From: Bacteroidales bacterium M6
Lineage (GTDB): Bacteria; Bacteroidota; Bacteroidia; Bacteroidales; Muribaculaceae
Reading direction: 5' to 3'
Length of the DNA: 12,746 bases
Assembly (NCBI GenBank): GCA_001689485.1
Contig: LUJQ01000047.1
Span: forward strand, 1-12,746
Shown here: positions 1 through 6,102 of the stretch, piece after piece
Layout of the letters: each line of letters starts with the position of its first letter
How positions within the stretch are numbered: position 1 is the stretch's first letter
Notes under the pieces: model-generated
The model's database searches: none
What the model saw: the letters and a program-made list of their open reading frames with translations, nothing else
Told to the model about the DNA's origin: nothing
Made by a program: the position numbers and the translations under genes

Positions 1-173
1 CCGAAATTTGATATTTTCAAATTTTTGTCGTACTTAGACGTCTGTTATTCTTTTTCAACAAACAAATCAAAGTTTGGTTCACTGATAACGACAGATTCTG
101 CTTGTAGCCGGTTCGGCTGAACAAATACGGCCTGCGAATGTTTTTAATACAAAACTTAAACACCAGATAATAT

Positions 174-755
174 ATGGAAAAGAAAAGTATCAAAGGAACT
201 CAGACCGAACACAACTTGCTTGCTTCGTTTGCCGGCGAAAGCCAGGCACGCAGCCGCTACACCCTTTTTGCCGAAAAAGCCCGCGAAGAGGGCTACGAAC
301 AGATTGCAGCAGTATTCATGGAAACTGCCGAGCAGGAACTCAGCCATGCCCGCCAGTTCTTCGCCCTGCTCGAAGGTGGCACAGTACAAATTTCAGCCGG
401 TTACCCCGCCGGAGTTGTCGGTGACACCAAGACCAACCTTGCCGAAGCAGCCGCAGGCGAACGCGAGGAGTGGAGCGACCTCTATGAAAATTTCGCAAAG
501 ACCGCCCAGGACGAAGGTTTTCCGCAAATTGCCAATCTGTACAAACTCATTGCCAAAGTCGAAGTAATGCACGAACAGCGCTATCTCAAGCTGCTTGAGC
601 GCCTCGAAAGCGGCACTGAATTCGAAGATGCCGAACCGGTAGAATGGATGTGTCGCCGCTGCGGCTTCGTAGTCACTGCCAAGGGTGCGCCCAAACGTTG
701 CCCGGTATGCGGTGCCGACCAGGGCTGGTTCCAGCGTAAAGCCGAAAATTATTGA
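174..755 (+). CDS. rbr: Rubrerythrin
   Basis: This is a 193-residue rubrerythrin, a cytoplasmic non-haem iron peroxidase that reduces hydrogen peroxide to water in anaerobes. The N-terminal ferritin-like four-helix domain (about residues 10-145) carries the expected diiron ligands, including Glu22 (FAGESQARSRY), Glu55 and His58 (AEQELSHA), a GEREEW segment, and EVMHEQRY in the last helix. The C-terminal rubredoxin domain has two Cys pairs, C160-x2-C163 and C176-x2-C179, which would bind one iron. The length is normal for the family and the first ATG fits. It reads as an ordinary host gene, closed by the terminator at 849-889, so the element boundary probably lies between there and the repressor. 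A small hairpin lies upstream at about 107-119, but I see no clear TAnnTTTG promoter box there. Confidence 0.96.
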   Translation: MEKKSIKGTQTEHNLLASFAGESQARSRYTLFAEKAREEGYEQIAAVFMETAEQELSHARQFFALLEGGTVQISAGYPAGVVGDTKTNLAEAAAGEREEWSDLYENFAKTAQDEGFPQIANLYKLIAKVEVMHEQRYLKLLERLESGTEFEDAEPVEWMCRRCGFVVTAKGAPKRCPVCGADQGWFQRKAENY

Positions 756-848
756 CTTCTAAAACCATCGACCGGTAGCCTGCCTCTATTCTATTAACCT
801 ATACGATATCTGTACAATCTCATGGCAGACATCCGGACGATGATTTTA

Positions 849-889
849 CAAAAGAAAAACACGAGCCATAGGCTCGTGTTTTTCTTTTG
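849..889. terminator. Bidirectional intrinsic terminator
   Basis: Perfect 19-bp inverted arms (849-867 and 871-889) enclose a 3-nt ATA loop. The outer part of each arm is an A-run or T-run, so it can end transcription both of the rubrerythrin gene from the left and of the repressor gene from the right. Confidence 0.9.
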
Positions 890-964
890 AGGTTCCTAGC
901 AGCATTTTAACGCCTCTGTCCGTCAGTAGTTTAATACCTTATTGTGCCGACATTTAGAGGATTT

Positions 965-1264
965 TCAGGCTTTACGGTCGCCCATCAATACCTCGATTAA
1001 CCTTTCTTTTTCCTTCAGGAGTTCCTTCAGGTGGTCGATTTCCCTTTGCAGTTCTTTTGTATTGTCAGCGGCGTAACCGTCAAAGAAAACGCCGGCAGAT
1101 ACGCCTAATTCCTTGGCGATTAGTTCAATCGTCGAGGAATTGGTCGAGCCGCGACGGATTGCGCTCTGAATTGAACTCTCGTCGCGGCCTATGCGTTGCG
1201 CTAACTCCCGAATAGTCATTTTCTTGCGCTCGCATAAATCTCTAATAATTAGTAAATTAGCCAT
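965..1264 (-). CDS. XRE-type HTH repressor, phage type
   Basis: This 99-residue protein has an XRE/Cro-CI helix-turn-helix in its first 60 residues: a RExAQRIGRDESSIQSAIRRG stretch spans roughly residues 19-39, followed by IELIAKELGV. Residues 68-95 are rich in Leu, Glu and Lys and read as a coiled coil, probably for dimerisation. There is no peptidase domain, so LexA/RecA-style self-cleavage is not expected. It is transcribed leftward, divergent from the small genes starting at 1371, which is the classic position of a lysogeny repressor or a satellite master repressor. The spacer between the two holds several inverted repeats that could be its operators. The DNA-binding role is well supported by the fold; the role as master repressor is inferred from position. 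Confidence 0.85.
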   Translation of the reverse strand: MANLLIIRDLCERKKMTIRELAQRIGRDESSIQSAIRRGSTNSSTIELIAKELGVSAGVFFDGYAADNTKELQREIDHLKELLKEKERLIEVLMGDRKA

Positions 1265-1273
1265 TAAGTATTT

Positions 1274-1291
1274 AAAATTAACCTTTGTTAA
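1274..1291. promoter_or_regulatory. Candidate operator upstream of the repressor
   Basis: An inverted repeat TTAAC-CTTT-GTTAA (1278-1291) sits just upstream of the repressor start. The overlapping string AAAATTAACC (1274-1283) recurs exactly at 8102-8111 as one arm of an inverted repeat in front of the protease gene. Binding by the repressor is inferred. Confidence 0.4.
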
Positions 1292-1294
1292 CAG

Positions 1295-1310
1295 GAATTA
1301 TTTACCCGAC
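1295..1310 (+). repeat. 16-bp direct repeat, copy 1
   Basis: The 16-mer GAATTATTTACCCGAC occurs here, upstream of the early operon, and again exactly at 7539-7554, upstream of the gene at 7654. Both copies are intergenic and in the same orientation relative to the downstream gene, which suggests a shared regulatory site. Confidence 0.6.
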
Positions 1311-1326
1311 ATCGAGTGAAAATTAC

Positions 1327-1373
1327 TACATTTGCATTGTAAATCTACAAAATAATTTCAATTTACGCAAATG
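1327..1373 (+). promoter_or_regulatory. Early-operon promoter with overlapping inverted repeat
   Basis: TACATTTG at 1327-1334 matches the Bacteroidota -7 box TAnnTTTG and would start transcription near 1341. The -33 element is poor; a TTTA at 1301-1304 is the best candidate. The segment 1329-1344 is the inverse of 1361-1373 (CATTTGC and GTAAAT against ATTTAC and GCAAATG), with three extra bases in the left arm. The right arm includes the ATG of the next gene. A protein bound here would block both the promoter and the start region. Confidence 0.5.
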
Positions 1374-1661
1374 CAGAACGATGTTAAACACCTTACCGAC
1401 GCGGAAAAATTGCGCTACTGGCTCGATTCCGTGCCTCGCGGAGAGTATAACAAACAAAAAAGCCGATTAGTTGAGGAGTGCCTTGTTTCTGCCTCGACTT
1501 TCAATAATTGGCTTTACGGTAAATGTCGCATTCCTGATTCCGGAAAGCGAGATATAAACCGCGTAACGCTCGAAGTATCGGGAGAAGAAATTTTCACAAT
1601 AGCCAAGCCCGGAGGAATCTCTGAAGGCGTGTGCGGAGAATCCTCCGGCGAGGCTATTTAA
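1371..1661 (+). CDS. Small HTH-like DNA-binding protein, first early gene
   Basis: This 96-residue protein is the first gene rightward from the repressor. Its middle (about residues 30-55, with KSRLVEECLVSASTFNNWLYG) resembles the two helices of a helix-turn-helix, with STFNNWL as a possible recognition helix. This is a pattern match by eye, not an assigned family. The C-terminal 20 residues are Gly/Ser-rich and probably flexible. The ATG lies about 30 nt downstream of the predicted transcription start and is embedded in the right arm of an inverted repeat. Its position opposite the repressor is that of a Cro-like or excisionase-like regulator. That function is inferred from position only. 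Confidence 0.7.
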   Translation: MQNDVKHLTDAEKLRYWLDSVPRGEYNKQKSRLVEECLVSASTFNNWLYGKCRIPDSGKRDINRVTLEVSGEEIFTIAKPGGISEGVCGESSGEAI

Positions 1662-1681
1662 CCAATAATACAGCTCGAAAT

Positions 1682-1978
1682 ATGAAAAGAAAAATCACTT
1701 GCGGCGGACGTACCGCCCTCCTTTGCGCCGGAGAAGGTCGCGCGATGCTTACAGTTCATAAATCACCATTACCGGTTAAACTCGCTGACGCAATTAGCGA
1801 AGCCGGCGACCTAAGAGTTACCGAGGTTTTCCGTGTGGGCGAAGATTCTGCGGTCCGAATGGTTCACAGCCTTACACCTTCTGACATTCTCGGCGTAGTC
1901 TGCGAGGCTATCGGCAAGGTTTACGACGCTGACACCTCAGTTTCATTTGCGAGAACCGAAAGCACAGATGAAGGCTAA
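1682..1978 (+). CDS. Hypothetical early protein
   Basis: This encodes a 98-residue protein of unknown function. I chose the ATG at 1682; an in-frame GTG at 1631 would add 17 residues but overlaps the previous gene by 31 nt. The protein has a basic N-terminus (MKRKITCGGR), alternating hydrophobic stretches that suggest beta strands, and a segment SLTPSDILGVVCEAIGKVYD that reads as a helix near residues 64-84. There are no membrane segments and no recognised motif. It follows the HTH gene by 20 nt and overlaps the next small ORF, so it belongs to the early operon leading into the primase. Confidence 0.65.
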   Translation: MKRKITCGGRTALLCAGEGRAMLTVHKSPLPVKLADAISEAGDLRVTEVFRVGEDSAVRMVHSLTPSDILGVVCEAIGKVYDADTSVSFARTESTDEG

Positions 1979-2126
1979 CTTTTACGCGTCCTTCTCCTTC
2001 CCGCGTTTTATGGCTCACTTTGCAAAGCAGCTACCAGACACCCTAAATACTTCGCCAACCGAAGAAGCAAAGCCGATTGTCGAAATTGGGGGGGAGAAAA
2101 CGCCGGAAATATTTGTAATTATGTAA
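1968..2126 (+). CDS. Small hypothetical protein, 52 residues
   Basis: An ORF of 53 codons starts with ATG at 1968, overlapping the previous gene by 11 nt, and ends with TAA at 2124-2126, 13 nt before the primase start. It fills a gap of more than 150 nt in an otherwise tightly packed operon, which is the main support. The protein begins MKANFYASFSFPRFMAHF (aromatic, basic) and continues with an acidic, proline-containing tail. No motif is recognised. It could be spurious. Confidence 0.45.
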   Translation: MKANFYASFSFPRFMAHFAKQLPDTLNTSPTEEAKPIVEIGGEKTPEIFVIM

Positions 2127-2135
2127 CCTGTTACA
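2122..2135. promoter_or_regulatory. GTAAC palindrome upstream of the primase gene
   Basis: TGTAAC-CT-GTTACA is a perfect 6+6 inverted repeat ending 4 nt before the primase ATG at 2140. A further GTAAC lies at 2143-2147, just inside the gene. The same core recurs many times at 6696-6941, so one protein may bind both places. Confidence 0.45.
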
Positions 2136-2139
2136 AGAT

Positions 2140-5043
2140 ATGGTAACCCCTGAAAAATTATACGCCGCGACATCTGACGGCCTCGATATTCTCGCCCTGC
2201 ATTACCCTGACATCAGGGAAGCGGCGAGAACTAAAAAGCCGTTCAAGGCAAGGCCGGATGAACGCACTCCCAGCACAGCGGTAAAACTATTCTCGACAAA
2301 ACAAGGCTTTAACGTTTGGAAAATTACTGATTTCGGCGACGAAGGCAGAGCGACCGACCCGATAGCGGTACACATGAAGGAAACCGGTTTGCGATTTCCT
2401 GAAGCAATCCTCGACCTTTCACAGATATTCAACGTTACCGACGAAATTAACCGCGCCGTAAACCGCCCGGATATTCGCAAGCAGCCCGCGAAACCGGAGG
2501 AAGCCGACGGCGAAACCTATTGGAAAATCGACCAAGAGTTCACAACGGAAGAATGCCGCGTTATGGGACCGCGTGTAACTCCCGAACATCTGAAGGCATT
2601 GCACTGGTACCGGGTTAAAGTTCTCATTTCCGTAAAGAATCGCGAGGCGGTTTATAAATATTCAAACGAGCGTTACCCGATTTTTATGCGGGAATGTTGG
2701 TTCACTGATTCAAAGGGCAACCGCGACCGTTTTTATAAGATTTACGAGCCTCTGAACGCCGACAAACAATGGCGCTTCCAATATCAACCCAAGGGGAAGA
2801 AGCCCCAGCACTATGTTAACGGGCTGTTTGAACTCGCCGCACAATGGACTGAGTTCAACGAGCGAGAAGAAAAGACGTTCCGCGCCGACCCCGCGAACGA
2901 AGATAAAACCTACAAGGAACAGAAGCTGCCGGAAGCCGTTATTTGCTCCGGCGAGCGCGACGCGATTTGTGTCCGCTCTCTCGGTTACTTCCCTTTATGG
3001 TTCAACTCGGAAACCTATCAGGTAAGTGAGGAGGAGTGGCGGCAAATAAACCGATACGTTTCTGTAGTCTACAATATACCTGACATCGACACAACGGGTC
3101 GCCTGAAGGGTACGGAACTCGCTTTGCGCTTTATCGACCTTCATACGATATGGCTTCCGTCGTGGTTGTCAGGCTACAGAGATAACAGAGGGAAACCGCG
3201 TAAAGATTTCCGCGACTGGATAGAACTCCGCAAAGAAAAAAGCGATTTCCGGGGCCTTCTCGAACTCGCGACCCCGGCAAAATTCTGGTACACATCGAAG
3301 CAGGAGAAAACCGGAAAATTAAAATACAGTATCGACGTTTCGTGCTTGCATGAATTTTTAATGCTGAACGGATTCTACACGCTGAAGGATAAACACGCAC
3401 CCGGAACGCAATTTGTCCGCATAGAGGGCAATATCGTAAAACTCGTAACCCCGAAGGAAATCCGCGAGTTCGTTCATCGCTGGACAATCGAAACAGCCCG
3501 ACCGCGTGAGCTGCGCAACCTTGTGCTGACAACGCCGACACTTTCCGCCGCCTCTCTGGAGGCTCTGACAGAAACCGACCCGGATTTCACCAACTACACC
3601 GAGCGGTCGCAATTCTTCTATTTCCCTAACTTCGCCGTAGAGGTTACAGGAAAAGAGATAATCCGCCATGACAACCGGGCGGCGGGAATAGGCCGCTATG
3701 TGTGGGAGGAAAATGTTATCGCGCATAACATTAAATTCCTTCCTGATATGTTCGAGATTACACACGCTGAAGGGTGTTACGAAAGCGAGGATTTCGATAT
3801 TAGCGTATTGCCCCACGCCTCGAATTATTTCAAATACCTGATTAACTCGTCGCGTATTCACTGGCGCAAGGAACTGGAACAGAATCTCGCCGACCTGCCG
3901 CCCGAAGAAGCCGAACAGTATCAGAAGGAACACCGTTTCGACATAGCCGGCCCCGGACTGACCGCCGCCGAGATTCAGGAACAAAAACAGTGCCTTATCA
4001 ACAAGATATTTACAATCGGGTTTATGATGCACCGTTACAAGTCAGAGTCGAGAGCGTGGGCCCCGTTCGTCATGGATAACGTAGTGGGCGAAAACGACCA
4101 ATGTAACGGACGTTCCGGCAAATCCTTCATGTTCCGCGCTCTGTCGAACTTCACCCGTTGGCTCAAACTCTCCGGGCGCAATCCTAAGTTACTGGAAAAT
4201 CAATTTGCTTTCGAGCAGGTAAGTAAGCACCTCGGTATCGTTGTCGTTGACGACTGCGACGAATATCTGCCGTTCAAACAGTTCTACGACAATATTACGA
4301 GCGACATCACAATCAACACAAAGAACGTTTCAGCCTATACTCTGACGTTCAACGACGCGCCAAAATTCGCGTTTACTACAAACTACGTTCCGAAGGAGTT
4401 CGACGGTTCGAGCGTCGGGCGTATGCTTTTTGTCGTGTTTTCCGATTACTACCACCAGAGGACAGAAGATAACGACTATCTCGAAACGCGCCAAATCCGC
4501 ACAGACTTTAACAAAGACCTATTCGGAAGCAACTACACGGAAGCAGAGTGGGAAGCGGATATAAATTTTATCCTTCAATGCGTCCGGTTTTATCTCTCTG
4601 TCGCCTCCCTACCTGTAAAAATCGAGCCTCAGATGGGTAACATCATATTCCGTAAATACCTCCGGGATATGTCGGACAATTTCAGAGAGTGGGCTGAAGG
4701 TTATTTCGCTATCGACGAGAACGGAAACGGCGACAACCTGAACTGCGAGATTATACGAGAAAAAGCCTACGAGGATTATAAACGATTCTCAGGCGTTAGC
4801 AAAATCACTATGCAGAAATTTTCCAAGCAGTTGAAGGGTTTTTGCTTTACCTGTGATTATATCGACTGCCTGAACCCCGAAGAACTCCACACCTCCGGCG
4901 GCCGAATCCTTCGCCGCATCGAGGATCCTATTACCCACAAGAAGGTGCAAAAGGAAATGATATATCTACGCACCAAACAGGAAGCCGACCGCTTGAAGAA
5001 TCCCCCGCCACCCCCTCCAACGCAAGAACCTTTACCGCTTTGA
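2140..5043 (+). CDS. Toprim primase / SF3 (D5-type) helicase
   Basis: This 967-residue replication protein combines primase and helicase. Residues 1-110 look like a DnaG-type N-terminal region (FKARPDERTPS, then WKITDFGDEGRATDPIAVHM), but with no cysteine before about residue 139, so a normal CHC2 zinc site is missing. A Toprim-like catalytic centre is visible: Glu272 and Asp274 (SGERDA), then Asp315 and Asp317 (PDIDTTG). The C-terminal half is an SF3 helicase with Walker A NGRSGKS (656-662), Walker B IVVVDD (700-705), a sensor Asn748 (FTTN) and a probable arginine finger Arg761 (SSVGRM). The tail is proline-rich. It is typical of phages, satellites and plasmids. It is expected to unwind and prime the element's own origin, possibly the GTAACAA cluster. 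Residues 380-620 are unassigned. Confidence 0.88.
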   Translation: MVTPEKLYAATSDGLDILALHYPDIREAARTKKPFKARPDERTPSTAVKLFSTKQGFNVWKITDFGDEGRATDPIAVHMKETGLRFPEAILDLSQIFNVTDEINRAVNRPDIRKQPAKPEEADGETYWKIDQEFTTEECRVMGPRVTPEHLKALHWYRVKVLISVKNREAVYKYSNERYPIFMRECWFTDSKGNRDRFYKIYEPLNADKQWRFQYQPKGKKPQHYVNGLFELAAQWTEFNEREEKTFRADPANEDKTYKEQKLPEAVICSGERDAICVRSLGYFPLWFNSETYQVSEEEWRQINRYVSVVYNIPDIDTTGRLKGTELALRFIDLHTIWLPSWLSGYRDNRGKPRKDFRDWIELRKEKSDFRGLLELATPAKFWYTSKQEKTGKLKYSIDVSCLHEFLMLNGFYTLKDKHAPGTQFVRIEGNIVKLVTPKEIREFVHRWTIETARPRELRNLVLTTPTLSAASLEALTETDPDFTNYTERSQFFYFPNFAVEVTGKEIIRHDNRAAGIGRYVWEENVIAHNIKFLPDMFEITHAEGCYESEDFDISVLPHASNYFKYLINSSRIHWRKELEQNLADLPPEEAEQYQKEHRFDIAGPGLTAAEIQEQKQCLINKIFTIGFMMHRYKSESRAWAPFVMDNVVGENDQCNGRSGKSFMFRALSNFTRWLKLSGRNPKLLENQFAFEQVSKHLGIVVVDDCDEYLPFKQFYDNITSDITINTKNVSAYTLTFNDAPKFAFTTNYVPKEFDGSSVGRMLFVVFSDYYHQRTEDNDYLETRQIRTDFNKDLFGSNYTEAEWEADINFILQCVRFYLSVASLPVKIEPQMGNIIFRKYLRDMSDNFREWAEGYFAIDENGNGDNLNCEIIREKAYEDYKRFSGVSKITMQKFSKQLKGFCFTCDYIDCLNPEELHTSGGRILRRIEDPITHKKVQKEMIYLRTKQEADRLKNPPPPPPTQEPLPL

Positions 5044-5081
5044 AAAAAATATTACGTTTTCGTTATTTTTTTGCTGAAAAA

Positions 5082-5113
5082 TTTGGCGGTATAACAAAAA
5101 TGTTATATCTTTG
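5082..5113 (+). promoter_or_regulatory. hicA promoter with internal operator
   Basis: TTTG (5082-5085) and TATCTTTG (5106-5113), 20 nt apart, match the Bacteroidota -33/-7 consensus fully. The spacer holds an inverted repeat ATAACA-AAAA-TGTTAT (5091-5106) overlapping the -7 box, as expected of the operator bound by the HicB HTH domain for self-repression (the latter inferred). Confidence 0.85.
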
Positions 5114-5144
5114 TAATGCTAAATCAAACGAGATATTTGACATA

Positions 5145-5324
5145 ATGAAATGGAAAGAACTGATTAAAATTGCGACTGAAAAGGGCTACCGATTTTACGC
5201 CCACGGTAAGAAACATGACATCTACGTCAACGACATCGGCGAGCGTCTGATAGTCGAAAGACACGGCTCGCAGGAAATCCGAAAAGGCCTGATGAACGCT
5301 CTAAAAAAGCAAATCGGCTTCTAA
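5145..5324 (+). CDS. hicA: HicA-type mRNA interferase toxin
   Basis: This is a 59-residue HicA toxin, which cleaves mRNA and tmRNA and halts growth unless bound by HicB. The family pattern is clear: an N-terminal LIKIATEKGYRF helix, the catalytic His24 in HGKKHDIY, the strand LIVERHG, then EIRKGLMNALKKQIGF. The length is normal for HicA. The frame is open upstream to a TTG at 5040, but the promoter at 5082-5113 implies transcription starts near 5120, so the ATG at 5145 is the start. It is followed by a hairpin terminator and then hicB, the usual toxin-first order. Confidence 0.9.
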   Translation: MKWKELIKIATEKGYRFYAHGKKHDIYVNDIGERLIVERHGSQEIRKGLMNALKKQIGF

Positions 5325-5330
5325 TTTAAG

Positions 5331-5361
5331 AGAGGGAGGGAAGTTCCCTCCCTCTTTTTTC
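5331..5361 (+). terminator. Intrinsic terminator between hicA and hicB
   Basis: A perfect 10-bp stem (AGAGGGAGGG at 5331-5340, CCCTCCCTCT at 5346-5355) with a 5-nt loop is followed directly by a run of six T. It lies 7 nt after the hicA stop and 33 nt before hicB, so it should reduce the amount of hicB message from the shared promoter. Confidence 0.85.
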
Positions 5362-5393
5362 AAAATAGTATTAACCTATAACACCCACTCGAT

Positions 5394-5792
5394 ATGAAAG
5401 TAAGCATAGAAAAACAATCTGACGGCTCATATATAGCCTACAACACCACCGGTGATAAGGTACAGCTCATCGGCACCGGTGACACCGTAAAAGAAGCCAA
5501 AGAAGACTTCTTTAATTCTATTGAAGAAGTCAAGGAAAGCTACATGGAGCTCGGCGATGTAATGCCCGTTTGTTTCTCGGAAGACATCGATTTCCGCTTT
5601 GACATATCTTCGCTCTTTGAATATTACTCGATGTTCAATGTCAGCGCCCTCGCTCGCTATCTCGGCATTAACGACAGCCTCATGCGTCAATATCGCTCTG
5701 GCGCCGCTCAAATCTCCGATAAGCAGCTCGAAAAGATTGAGGCCGGTATTCATCGCCTCGGTTCAGAACTGGCCGCTCTTCGTCTTGTTTGA
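5394..5792 (+). CDS. hicB: HicB-type antitoxin with HTH domain
   Basis: This is a 132-residue HicB antitoxin. Residues 1-50 form the degenerate RNase H-like domain that binds and blocks HicA (SIEKQSDGSYIAYNTTG, then TVKEAKEDFFNSIEEV). Residues 80-125 contain a helix-turn-helix (SALARYLGINDSLMRQYRSG) that should bind the operator at 5091-5106. The ATG at 5394 has no clear Shine-Dalgarno sequence, as is usual in this phylum. Because a terminator separates it from hicA, it either relies on read-through or has its own weak promoter in 5361-5393; I see no good TAnnTTTG box there. A strong terminator follows at 5824. Confidence 0.9.
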   Translation: MKVSIEKQSDGSYIAYNTTGDKVQLIGTGDTVKEAKEDFFNSIEEVKESYMELGDVMPVCFSEDIDFRFDISSLFEYYSMFNVSALARYLGINDSLMRQYRSGAAQISDKQLEKIEAGIHRLGSELAALRLV

Positions 5793-5823
5793 TTTAGCAC
5801 TCCATTTCATTTCAAGTGTGGCC

Positions 5824-5860
5824 GCACCCTCGCCATTCTCGGCGGGGGTGCTTTTTATTT
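5824..5860 (+). terminator. Intrinsic terminator after hicB
   Basis: An 11-bp stem (5824-5834 with 5841-5851, one G-U pair) with a 6-nt loop is followed by a T-rich run at 5852-5860. The T-run overlaps the -33 box of the next promoter, so the two units are packed back to back. Confidence 0.88.
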
Positions 5861-5889
5861 GTATAATCTAATTATTGTGCGTACCTTTG
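5858..5889 (+). promoter_or_regulatory. Consensus promoter of the structured leader RNA
   Basis: TTTG (5858-5861), a 20-nt spacer and TACCTTTG (5882-5889) match the Bacteroidota promoter consensus exactly. Transcription should start at about 5894-5898, which is the first base or bases of helix strand A. Confidence 0.85.
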
Positions 5890-5893
5890 TAGT

Positions 5894-6097
5894 GCCAAAT
5901 TAAAACAGCATTAAACGCTGCCGAAGAGCCTCGGTTATCGGCTCGAACATACTTCGGGCATTTTTTATGCTCAAACATAAGCCATAGACGGCTGTTATAT
6001 CCTTACATTATTCGTTCTTCGGAGCGTTATACTGTTTTAGTTTGGCGACGGGATATGACAGCCGTTTTTCTGTCTATATAAGCCAAACTAAAACAGT
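5894..6097 (+). ncRNA. Structured leader RNA with alternative long helices
   Basis: No convincing long ORF exists here, and the sequence is unusually rich in base pairing. Strand A (5894-5908, at the transcript's 5' end) pairs over 15 bp with A' (6032-6046), with one G-U. A' instead pairs perfectly over 16 bp (6031-6046 with 6082-6097) with a second copy, A'', whose last base precedes the next ATG. Strand B (5988-6002) pairs over 15 bp with B' (6051-6065), again with one G-U, crossing the A-A' helix. Local hairpins fill the rest: 5921-5957 (two nested stems), 5957-5972, and a C(UUCG)G-capped hairpin at 6013-6026. The layout suggests a switch that hides or frees the start of the gene at 6098. 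I do not recognise it as a known RNA class. An insertion or DNA-level recombination site is an alternative. Confidence 0.55.
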
Positions 6098-6102
6098 ATG
6101 AA
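5894..6102. repeat. Three-copy repeat A (direct, inverted, direct)
   Basis: The core GCCAAAYTAAAACAG occurs at 5894-5908 and 6082-6096 in direct orientation and at 6032-6046 inverted. The two direct copies stay similar beyond the core (5894-5914 against 6082-6102, 18 of 21 positions), so a 188-bp segment is bracketed by imperfect direct repeats. Confidence 0.8.

Noticed and set aside
1631..1681. GTG start for the 98-residue early protein
   Set aside because: It would overlap the preceding gene by 31 nt, and the extension looks like shadow coding; the ATG at 1682 fits operon spacing better.
5040..5144. N-terminal extension of HicA from a TTG codon
   Set aside because: The segment contains the consensus hicA promoter and operator, and the HicA family starts at the equivalent of ATG 5145.
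792..5380. 12-bp repeat TATTAACCTATA at 792-803 and 5369-5380, considered as attachment-site copies
   Set aside because: A 12-mer match is expected by chance in a window this size, and the second copy lies in the middle of the element between hicA and hicB.
5894..6097. CRISPR array, tRNA or transposon-associated guide RNA
   Set aside because: Only three repeat copies exist, one of them inverted, with unequal spacing; no cas, IscB or TnpB gene is present, and no tRNA cloverleaf forms around the TCGAA-like loop near 5943.
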